From: Armatimonadota bacterium
GTDB lineage: Bacteria > Armatimonadota > Abditibacteriia > CG2-30-59-28
Assembly: GCA_016199605.1 (NCBI GenBank)
Contig: JACQGJ010000263.1
Coordinates: forward strand, 1 to 5,768
Direction of reading: 5' to 3'
Length of the DNA: 5,768 nt
Under the pieces are notes generated by a model. It searched no databases and had not been told where the DNA came from. It saw nothing but the letters and a program-made list of their open reading frames with translations. The translations under genes and the position numbers were made by a program. Shown piece by piece: positions 1 through 5,300 of the stretch (its first letter is position 1; each line of letters begins with the position of its first letter).

Positions 1-1145
1 GTCGCCACGAGGAGGTCCTGCCAGCCATCGCCATTGAGGTCGGCAATCAGTGGTGAGCCGAGAACAGGGGCGCCCATACTTCGCACCCATGCCCGGTCAC
101 CAAACGCAGTGTAGACCATGACATTGCCCTCCGGCAGGCATACGATGGTTTCGAGAGTTCCTTCGCCATCCAAGTCGGCGACCGCCAGGTAAGGCCTCGA
201 ATGCTGTGGTTTGCCCAGCGTTTCCTTCCACTTCAAAGTCCCCCGGTGCGACAGGCAGTAGATGCTCCCGTCGTCGGAGGCGATGACCACATCCTTCCGC
301 CCATCCCGGTCCACGTCCGCAATGCACGGAGAAGCTTGCACCCAATCTTCAGTCCCGAACTTCCACTCCAACTTTCCCTTGCTGTTGAGACAGTAAACGT
401 TGCGGTCCATTGAGCCGAAGACGACCTCCAATCGCCCATCGCCGTCGAGATCGCTCACGGCGACTCCCCCCATGATCCAACTCTTCGTTTCGAAGGTCCA
501 CTCCTCCTCACCCTTGCCGGTCAAGACGTGGAGTCTGTTGTCATTGGCGCCAACGAGGACCTCCGGCTTGCCGTCGCCCTCGAGGTCTGCGATGGTAGGG
601 AACGAGTTGATCGGCTCACTCAATTCCACGCGCCATTGCTCTTTGCCGTCAGCGCTGAAGCAGAGGAGGAGGTTCTCCACTGCCAGAAGGATGTCCAAGT
701 TGCCGTCTCGGTCCGCGTCGCCCAGAGTAACACCGACAGCCCCTGGACTTGCGGTGGGTTCATTGCTGGTCTTCTCGGCCCCTTCCTCGTTGTCATCGCC
801 CGTTTCCTCCCCACCGCCCTTCTTGAGGGCGGTCTCCGAAGTCTCGTTGCCAGGAAGAGCCACTTTCCATTTCACATTGCCGTCAGCAGTCAGCCGGTAA
901 AGGTTCCCATCTGCCCCAGGCACAACCATGTCCATCGTTCCGTCGAGGTCGAGGTCTGCGAGCGCCGGGGTCGTGTTGGCAGTCATGCCAATGGTTACGC
1001 GCCATTTGAGGGAGGGGAAGAACCGCGTGCCGTGATACTGGGAGGGACGCAACAGTGGTCGAGTGACACGCTTTACCTGCGACTGCGCGGCGGCGGCGAA
1101 GACAATCATCAGGACGAACAGGACGGGGACGCGTCTTGCTGGCAT
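1..1145 (-). CDS. Secreted FG-GAP/VCBS-repeat (PQQ-like propeller) protein, 3' end off window
   Basis: The reading frame is open from ATG at 1145 to the window edge, giving 381 residues without a stop, so the C-terminus is missing. Residues 1-22 form a signal peptide (basic MPARR, hydrophobic core, small residues ending AQSQ), so export is expected. Seven calcium-binding-like FG-GAP/VCBS motifs of the D-x-D-x-D-G-x-x-D/E type start near residues 64, 143, 187, 232, 278, 324 and 369. Examples are DLDLDGTMDMVV, DLDGDGRLEVVF and DLNGDGWQDLLV. Between them lie PQQ-propeller-like strands such as LYRLTADGNVKWKV and YCLNSKGKLEWKF. The repeat period is about 45 residues, except that an acidic linker (about 100-135) splits the first two. 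By family knowledge this is a beta-propeller used for binding or as a surface or periplasmic scaffold; no catalytic residues are visible. A strong SD, GAGGTG (1152-1157), lies 6 nt before the ATG, which fixes the start. Function beyond the fold is unknown. Confidence 0.9.
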   Translation of the reverse strand, partial: MPARRVPVLFVLMIVFAAAAQSQVKRVTRPLLRPSQYHGTRFFPSLKWRVTIGMTANTTPALADLDLDGTMDMVVPGADGNLYRLTADGNVKWKVALPGNETSETALKKGGGEETGDDNEEGAEKTSNEPTASPGAVGVTLGDADRDGNLDILLAVENLLLCFSADGKEQWRVELSEPINSFPTIADLEGDGKPEVLVGANDNRLHVLTGKGEEEWTFETKSWIMGGVAVSDLDGDGRLEVVFGSMDRNVYCLNSKGKLEWKFGTEDWVQASPCIADVDRDGRKDVVIASDDGSIYCLSHRGTLKWKETLGKPQHSRPYLAVADLDGEGTLETIVCLPEGNVMVYTAFGDRAWVRSMGAPVLGSPLIADLNGDGWQDLLVA

Positions 1146-1212
1146 GGCAATCACCTCATCAGGATGGTGACTCGGCGAGTTTGACTCGCGCCACTCTAAC
1201 GGGAACGGGTGC

Positions 1213-1221
1213 ATTATAGCA
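1213..1221 (-). promoter_or_regulatory. Extended -10 promoter of the FG-GAP gene
   Basis: The minus strand reads TGCTATAAT: a perfect TATAAT (1213-1218) with the upstream TG of an extended -10. No good -35 lies 16-18 bp upstream; a TTGTGG box is 23 bp away, which is too far. Transcription would start near 1206 and leave a leader of about 60 nt before the ATG at 1145. The promoter sits just past the stop codon of the ceramidase-like gene, with no terminator between, so read-through from that gene is also possible. Confidence 0.65.
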
Positions 1222-1232
1222 CACGCGCAGCG

Positions 1233-2555
1233 TTACTCTTCCCACAATTTCCACAACTTCACCAGTGCTGCCTCCGTCATTCGCCTTCCCGCGTCGGAGC
1301 AGAGCCGGCGAGAGAGGATCGGGCGCGCGCCATAGGCGCCGCGTTCCGCCTGATCGGTCGTCGGCACGTAACCGAACCAGTCGTTCGCCAGTTCCGCGAT
1401 GAAGGTGTAGGCAGCAGGGGACCAATGCTTGATTTCGAGACCGTGATCGACAAAGATCTCTCCAGGCAGACCCACGAAAGCAAGGTCTCCGACCCGCAGC
1501 GTTTGGATGGGAACCTGCGCTGTCTGATTGTCGAAGGGCCAGGAGTCAAAGTTGTTGATGACGTATTGCTCGAAGTCGTTCGGCTTGTCCTTGGCGCGAA
1601 GTTCCTCGGCGAAGGCCTGCATGACGGCTTCTCGAGTGTAATAGGGAATCGGGACCTGTTCGAGAGCCGCGCAGATTTCTCTAAGGGGCATCGGTTCGGC
1701 TTTCTCGGCGGCGTTCATCGCAAGACCGGCGAGGGCGCGCCCGAGTTGGATAGACTTGTCGGACCCGCCGCGCGGCAGCTCCGTCGGGTGATGAGCCGAG
1801 TGGTTGATGTCGCCACAGCAACCGTTGAGGAAGAGGGTTACCACGTCGTCGCCATACACCGCCGAGATCGTCTTTGCCAGCTCGCCCGGCCAGTCCGCCG
1901 AGATGAAGTCAGCCCCTCCACCGCCGATCACGTCCACGTGCAGAGCATAGTTTACGACCAGCGCCCGGAGGCGGCCGGTGTTGTCGCTCACTTTCAGCGC
2001 CAGCACCTCAGGGTCGATATCGCCGGCCGGAGCGATCGCCTGGCCGGGGGCGCCTCGACCAAACAACTCGGTGCCATCCTTGAGTCGGAACAAACGGTTG
2101 AACGCCAAGTCCTCCTCAGCTCCTTGTCCCGGATGCAATCGCGCCTCGAATGGAGAACCCACCGCTTGCTTCACCGCGTCCGCGATGAGGCGCGGCAGTC
2201 GTTCCAGCCATTCGGGGTTGACGGGCAGCAATCGACCGTGCCGGACCTCCGGCCCGGTGTGGGTGTGCGTCGCGCAGATCAAGACTCGCTCCGGAGTGAG
2301 GCCGGTTTCCGCCGCGATGATCGCTTTGGCGACCGAGACCCAGGACTCCTCGACGGAGACAAGGTCACACGACACCAGCGCGATGGCGCACTCGCCAGCG
2401 CGAAGGACCAGCGCACGGACAAACAGGTCGTCCCTCACGCTCTCAGCGATGCGGTCGTGGAAGTACCCGGCCAGTGAGACTCCGATCGGCGGAGTGATGC
2501 ATACTTGCGCGGCGCCGGCTGTAACGGCACCCGTCAGTTGTTCCTTGTCACTCAT
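1233..2555 (-). CDS. Neutral/alkaline ceramidase-like amidohydrolase (PF04734-type), cytosolic
   Basis: This complete protein of 440 residues matches the N-terminal catalytic domain of neutral/alkaline non-lysosomal ceramidases, zinc enzymes that hydrolyse amide bonds (classically ceramide to sphingosine plus fatty acid). The opening AGAAQVCITPPIGVSLAGY is typical of the family. Likely metal ligands are the histidines of ATHTHTGPE (H97/H99), H206 in NYALHVDV, E366 in LPGEIF and Y396 in NDWFGYVPT. These match the two His, one Glu and one Tyr known from the Pseudomonas aeruginosa enzyme. The nucleophile loop reads GCCGDINH (245-252) where true ceramidases have GDVSP, so the catalytic serine appears absent. 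There is no signal peptide, and the C-terminal Ig-like domain of the roughly 650-residue secreted ceramidases is lacking. The substrate is therefore probably not ceramide, or the mechanism differs. The ATG at 2555 is preceded by GGGAG (2564-2568, spacing 8) and AAGGA (2559-2563). The gene appears monocistronic. Confidence 0.88.
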   Translation of the reverse strand: MSDKEQLTGAVTAGAAQVCITPPIGVSLAGYFHDRIAESVRDDLFVRALVLRAGECAIALVSCDLVSVEESWVSVAKAIIAAETGLTPERVLICATHTHTGPEVRHGRLLPVNPEWLERLPRLIADAVKQAVGSPFEARLHPGQGAEEDLAFNRLFRLKDGTELFGRGAPGQAIAPAGDIDPEVLALKVSDNTGRLRALVVNYALHVDVIGGGGADFISADWPGELAKTISAVYGDDVVTLFLNGCCGDINHSAHHPTELPRGGSDKSIQLGRALAGLAMNAAEKAEPMPLREICAALEQVPIPYYTREAVMQAFAEELRAKDKPNDFEQYVINNFDSWPFDNQTAQVPIQTLRVGDLAFVGLPGEIFVDHGLEIKHWSPAAYTFIAELANDWFGYVPTTDQAERGAYGARPILSRRLCSDAGRRMTEAALVKLWKLWEE

Positions 2556-2597
2556 GAATCCTTCTCCCTCAAAGCAACGGATGCACGCGGTACGGAG

Positions 2598-2615
2598 GAG
2601 TCCGCCAACGGACTC
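2598..2615 (-). repeat. Perfect 7-bp hairpin in the leader of the ceramidase-like gene
   Basis: Minus-strand GAGTCCG-TTGG-CGGACTC is a perfect inverted repeat with a 4-nt loop. It lies between the predicted transcription start (about 2635) and the ATG at 2555, so it would fold in the 5' untranslated RNA, roughly 43 nt ahead of the start codon. No T-run follows on either strand, so it is not an intrinsic terminator. It could stabilise the mRNA, bind a regulator, or have no role. Confidence 0.5.
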
Positions 2616-2642
2616 GGGCCGCTTGTCGTGTTGCAGGGCGCG

Positions 2643-2671
2643 ATTATACGACTCTTCGGACGGAGGATCAA
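2643..2671 (-). promoter_or_regulatory. Sigma70-type promoter of the ceramidase-like gene
   Basis: On the minus strand a TTGATC -35 box (2666-2671) is separated by exactly 17 bp from a perfect TATAAT -10 box (2643-2648). This is the best-formed promoter in the window. The start would be near 2635, leaving a leader of about 80 nt with a hairpin at 2598-2615. Confidence 0.72.
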
Positions 2672-2755
2672 GGGAGGTTGTGGCTTCGAAAGTAGTGGAA
2701 TTGCTCTACCGATGCGGCAAGGTTGCTGAGGGACATTCGGTCAGACTGTATACTT

Positions 2756-2783
2756 GGGAGGTTGGTGTGCGCGCCAGCCTCCC
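2756..2783. repeat. Inverted repeat with 10-bp arms
   Basis: GGGAGGTTGG (2756-2765) and CCAGCCTCCC (2774-2783) are inverted copies with one mismatch, which is a G-U pair if transcribed on the plus strand. The loop is 8 nt and rich in CG. The element lies about 185-210 nt beyond the rloB stop. No T-tract follows on either strand, so it is at most a weak or Rho-assisted 3' structure. Confidence 0.4.
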
Positions 2784-2870
2784 CATGCGCTTCCCCTCCA
2801 TAGCCGAAGCGACTCTTGCTTTTCGCTCGGGCGTAGGTGGAAAATCCAGAATCGTTGGAGAGGTGCTCGC

Positions 2871-2909
2871 ATGTGTGGATTATCGGCGCTCTTTCGCAGG
2901 AACTCGTGA
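2871..2909 (+). pseudogene. 12-codon mini-ORF resembling the N-terminus of a class II glutamine amidotransferase
   Basis: ATG at 2871 opens a 12-codon frame, MCGLSALFRRNS, ending at TGA 2907-2909. It is preceded by GGAGAGG, with GAGG 7 nt from the ATG. The MCG(I/L) start with Cys2 as nucleophile is the hallmark of class II (Ntn) glutamine amidotransferases such as asparagine synthase (MCGIAGIF..). Neither alternative frame downstream continues with the expected HRGPD block. It may be the stump of a lost gene, a tiny leader peptide, or chance. Confidence that it is anything real is low. Confidence 0.2.
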
Positions 2910-2966
2910 GGGGCCGTACGATCGCGAATCCCCATGTGCATAGGGAGGGAATGCCGCTGTGAGTTT

Positions 2967-3629
2967 CTATTGATCGCGGGTCATGTCCAACAGCCTTCTT
3001 GCGAGCTTGTGCACATCGGTCGAAGAGTTGCGCTTCAACACCGGTTCCTCACCGCGTAGATGCGCGTGTCGCTCTCCTCTTTCGAGGGCAACTCCTCTCC
3101 GCGGCCCAAGACAATCGGAAATGTTCGCTCCTTTTTCATATTCTGGGAGGTAGTTCTTCTTGATGTAACGGAGGAGTGAGGTGCAGTCTTCGAACCCCTT
3201 TGACGTGTCCTCAAAGTGCAGCAGAAACCAATACTCGAAACATGGGTTGGAGAGAGTGGCTGCGAGTTGATTATCCCTGGCTTTCTGGAGGGCGTTGAGA
3301 AGGTTGGGATTTTGGCTGATTCGCTCTACGTCCATGACACACCATATCTCGTCGAAATCAGCATGGGCTTCACCGCGCCTGACTTCTTGTGGTCGTTCCT
3401 GTTTGCGTTTTAACGCATAGTCAACCACACTGGTGGGAGCGCTACCGCACTCTTCTCCGGAAACCTCAACTTCGACAGGCGTCAGACGCAGTTCCCGTCG
3501 TAGCGCCTCGAAATAGGTGGGTTCTGTCTTTTCTCCCTCGCACACAATCAGGATACAAGCGCGTGGTTCGCGATAGGCGCGACGGCGCTGAAATGAACGG
3601 GCGGATCGAAACTGTGGACGACGCGCCAT
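2967..3629 (-). CDS. rloB: RloB-like protein, TOPRIM-like partner of the upstream ATPase (AbiLii-type)
   Basis: The product has 220 residues, the normal RloB (PF13707) length. After a basic N-terminus (MARRPQFRSARSFQRRR) come the family blocks in order. ILIVCEGEKTEPTYFEALR (26-44) carries the conserved Glu that is TOPRIM-like. DFDEIWCVMDVE (91-102) is the acidic strand. SNPCFEYWFLLHFEDT (127-142) is the most diagnostic block, and NSSTDVHKLARRLL (201-214) matches the usual NPSTxVxKL tail. RloB is thought to be the nuclease-like effector of the RloA-RloB pair, and related AbiL genes give phage resistance by abortive infection; the action here is inferred. The start ATG (3629-3627) overlaps the TGA of the ATPase gene as TGATG, implying coupled translation. 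A GGGGGAG lies about 12 nt upstream. Oddity: the acidic pair is D-x-E (D100, E102), where I recall D-x-D. One sampled 60-base line is 43% G+C. Confidence 0.9.
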   Translation of the reverse strand: MARRPQFRSARSFQRRRAYREPRACILIVCEGEKTEPTYFEALRRELRLTPVEVEVSGEECGSAPTSVVDYALKRKQERPQEVRRGEAHADFDEIWCVMDVERISQNPNLLNALQKARDNQLAATLSNPCFEYWFLLHFEDTSKGFEDCTSLLRYIKKNYLPEYEKGANISDCLGPRRGVALERGERHAHLRGEEPVLKRNSSTDVHKLARRLLDMTRDQ

Positions 3630-4891
3630 CAGAAGCGGAACTCCCCCAGGAAGGGTAACGCGCCATAGCGACCTGCGAGATATCCCTTCTGCAGCGACTC
3701 ATCTTTTCGTGGTCGAAAGTCGAGCAATGGATACAGATGTGAAGCCCCAGCCTCGTCCTTTTCGGTGAACCAGATCTGGTCGCGGCGGAACAACGAGTTG
3801 TCCAGGAGCGTCGTGTCATGTGTGGTGAAGAGCAACTGCGCCCCGCGGGTGTTGATTTCCGCATGATGGAAAAGCGCGATGAGAGTCCGCGACAGCAAGG
3901 GGTGCAAGCTGGTATCCAACTCGTCTATGCAAAGAACACGGCCGTTCTTGAGAACATCCAACCACGGCCCGATCAGCGCGAAGTACCGCTGCGTCCCGTC
4001 GGATTCGTCATCCAATGAGAACGAGATAAGCTTTTGACCCTCAGTTGCCGTATGCAGTGTGCGGATCACATAGAAGTACTGGTCTTTCAACTCATCTGCA
4101 ATCTTCCTCTTAAGCTCTGATGGCATATCATCCGGCAGTTCTGCTTCGCTCCAGGCCCGTTTGTTGACCTCTACACCGCGGATTCCCATGTCAGCGTCTT
4201 TGAGGAGGCCGTGGATTGCATCCGCGAATTCCTTGTTTTCGTGAATCAGGTGGGCAGTGAAACCGCTTATGTCAGTCCGTGGATCAATATATTGCAGACT
4301 CTCTCGAAACCACGAGTAAACCTCTGTCAACTGCTTGTTTGCGAATTTCGCACCGATCGAGAGGAAGAGACAGTTCTCCCGAGTCAGCTTGGTCAGCTTG
4401 GCCCTTTCACCCTTCAGGCTTGGACCGAAGTTGTATTCCCCTTCGATATCGACGGACCGCTCGAACCACATCTGCGGTTGTCCCTTTGGATAGGCGGTCA
4501 GCCATTCTTCGTGGACTCTCTGGGAGTCCGCGGCAAAGCCGTACTGATACCGCCCGCCGTCAGACACGAAGGTGAGCTCGAACCGACTGGGTTCTCTTGC
4601 ACGTTGCGGGTCGAGTCGGTAAGGATCCGCGCCCGTCGGTTTTCCTGCCTGCCCTTCCTCGGCAGACTCTAAAACGAATTTCTTCATATACCTCAAGGCT
4701 TTGATCAGGTTGCTCTTCCCTGCCGCATTGGGGCCGTAAACCGCAGCACTCTTCAACACGCGCATCTTTTTCCCGACGGCTTCTGCGGAGAAGGTGTTTT
4801 GCTCCAGTTCCGACCCGCTGGACGCGACGAAGCTCAGCACCTGCTCATCCTTGAACGACCGATAGTTCCTCACACGAAATTCGATTAACAT
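3629..4891 (-). CDS. rloA: AAA_21/RloA-like ATPase of a two-gene abortive-infection-type operon (AbiLi-type)
   Basis: This complete SMC/OLD-like ATPase has 420 residues. The opening LIEFRVRNYRSFKDEQVLSF is the classic first strand of COG1106/AAA_21 proteins. Walker A is GPNAAGKSN (53-61). An ABC-signature-like SDGTQRYF spans 297-304. Walker B with D-loop is VLCIDELDTSLHP (319-331; D323, catalytic E324), and the H-switch is TTHDT (H358). The C-terminus GRYGALPFLGE is also family-typical. No nuclease domain is fused. In the family, the ATPase is thought to sense infection or DNA and to control its small partner, here the directly coupled rloB. The start is taken at ATG 4891 because TGAGG (4899-4903) lies 7 nt upstream; an in-frame GTG at 4894 is the alternative. 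Its lower G+C (three sampled lines 43-50%) than the flanks suggests transfer. No restriction-modification genes are adjacent. Confidence 0.92.
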   Translation of the reverse strand: MLIEFRVRNYRSFKDEQVLSFVASSGSELEQNTFSAEAVGKKMRVLKSAAVYGPNAAGKSNLIKALRYMKKFVLESAEEGQAGKPTGADPYRLDPQRAREPSRFELTFVSDGGRYQYGFAADSQRVHEEWLTAYPKGQPQMWFERSVDIEGEYNFGPSLKGERAKLTKLTRENCLFLSIGAKFANKQLTEVYSWFRESLQYIDPRTDISGFTAHLIHENKEFADAIHGLLKDADMGIRGVEVNKRAWSEAELPDDMPSELKRKIADELKDQYFYVIRTLHTATEGQKLISFSLDDESDGTQRYFALIGPWLDVLKNGRVLCIDELDTSLHPLLSRTLIALFHHAEINTRGAQLLFTTHDTTLLDNSLFRRDQIWFTEKDEAGASHLYPLLDFRPRKDESLQKGYLAGRYGALPFLGEFRF

Positions 4892-4950
4892 CACAGAGCC
4901 TCAATCCGCATTGGATTAGATTTTGCGATTTTTCTGCAGATTGCGGAGAG

Positions 4951-4959
4951 ATTATAGCA
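4951..4959 (-). promoter_or_regulatory. Extended -10 promoter of the rloA-rloB operon
   Basis: The minus strand reads TGCTATAAT (TATAAT at 4951-4956), identical over nine bases to the FG-GAP gene promoter. A weak -35 candidate, TTGCAC (4975-4980), lies 18 bp upstream. The start would be near 4944, leaving a leader of about 52 nt. The leader and -10 region carry five spaced AATC words (4914-4953) and a CTGCAG palindrome, a possible but unproven operator. Confidence 0.62.
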
Positions 4960-5203
4960 AACATGATGTTTTCGGTGCAAGTTCCTCGGGGTTTTCCTGC
5001 GACATTCTCCCGTGTTCCAACGACGAGAGGTCAGCCTCCCGACTCTTAGACTACGAACTTACTTCTCGCGGCGGCACCGCAGCGGCCGACCCCTCCGCTC
5101 GCCCCGAGAAAGAGATTCCCCTCCCATTTGCCTTTTCAGACTTCCCTATGAAATGGCCCTTTTCCTCCGCGAGACGGCGCCGCGTCACGGCCTCGGGTTT
5201 CTC
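4960..5203. other. Divergent intergenic region between rloA and moaC
   Basis: There is no supportable gene here. A plus-strand frame (4923-5276) starts with TTG, is rich in Ser/Arg/Pro, has no recognisable domain, and would run through the moaC promoter. A minus-strand frame (to 5051) overlaps moaC in antisense. The middle (about 5060-5115) is GC-rich and could fold through TTCTCG/CGAGAA arms, but no clear terminator or binding site stands out. Confidence 0.5.
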
Positions 5204-5235
5204 CACTTGTCGAATCCCTCCGGCGGTTCGAAGTG
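5204..5235. promoter_or_regulatory. Interrupted inverted repeat over the moaC -35 region (operator candidate)
   Basis: The left arm CACTT-GT-CGAA (5204-5214) is complementary to the right arm TTCGAAGTG (5227-5235), nine pairs with a two-base bulge on the left. The arms flank a 12-nt centre. The right arm touches the TG of the extended -10, so a bound protein would cover the polymerase site. No known regulator is assigned. Confidence 0.35.
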
Positions 5236-5242
5236 ATACAAT
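5234..5242 (+). promoter_or_regulatory. Extended -10 promoter of moaC
   Basis: The plus strand reads TGATACAAT: TACAAT (5237-5242) with the extended TG (5234-5235). No -35 is well placed; TTGTCG (5207-5212) is 24 bp upstream. Transcription would start near 5249. GGAG (5258-5261) follows, so the leader is short: about 24 nt to GTG 5273 or about 52 nt to ATG 5301. Confidence 0.55.
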
Positions 5243-5300
5243 GTACCCACGATTCTCGGAGAAGATGTCTGCGTGACCGTAACTCATAAGGTTGTGGGTA

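Larger units (their letters stand above)
2672..2966. other. Intergenic region between rloB and the ceramidase promoter
   Basis: About 295 bases lie here without a convincing gene. The region holds a 10-bp imperfect hairpin (2756-2783) and a 12-codon plus-strand mini-ORF with a good SD (2871-2909). A 66-codon minus-strand frame (2741-2941) lacks an SD, has the anti-SD-like CCTCCCT before its ATG, and resembles nothing I know. No intrinsic terminator for rloB is visible: no GC-rich stem is followed by a T-run on the minus strand. Confidence 0.6.

Noticed and set aside
528..1184. Plus-strand frame of 218 codons opposite the FG-GAP gene
   Set aside because: It is a shadow of the repeat protein, whose signal peptide, SD and seven repeats are unmistakable.
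1209..2477. Long plus-strand open frame (422 codons) opposite the ceramidase-like gene
   Set aside because: It is antisense to a gene with clear family motifs, its product is Arg/Val-rich with no domain, and long shadow frames are normal in GC-rich DNA.
2741..2941. Minus-strand frame of 66 codons between rloB and the ceramidase gene
   Set aside because: No SD precedes it (CCTCCCT is upstream instead), there is no similarity I recognise, and it runs through a hairpin. A real small gene cannot be wholly excluded.
1978..2943. Plus-strand open frame of 321 codons spanning the ceramidase start and the intergenic region
   Set aside because: It is Ser/Arg-rich without motifs, overlaps the ceramidase gene antisense and crosses its promoter, and no SD supports it.
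3041..3140. Suspected frameshift near the RloB C-terminus because the segment looked unusual
   Set aside because: The frame recovers the family tail NSSTDVHKL without a break, and the other two frames hit stops, so the gene is intact.
5210..5235. GGTTCGAA resembling a tRNA T-loop
   Set aside because: No acceptor, D or anticodon arms can be built around it. It is explained better by the inverted repeat at the moaC promoter.
4923..5276. Plus-strand frame of 117 codons upstream of moaC, ending in a GTGA overlap with GTG 5273
   Set aside because: It has a TTG start without a good SD and low-complexity Ser/Arg/Pro composition, and it overlaps both the rloA promoter and the moaC promoter.
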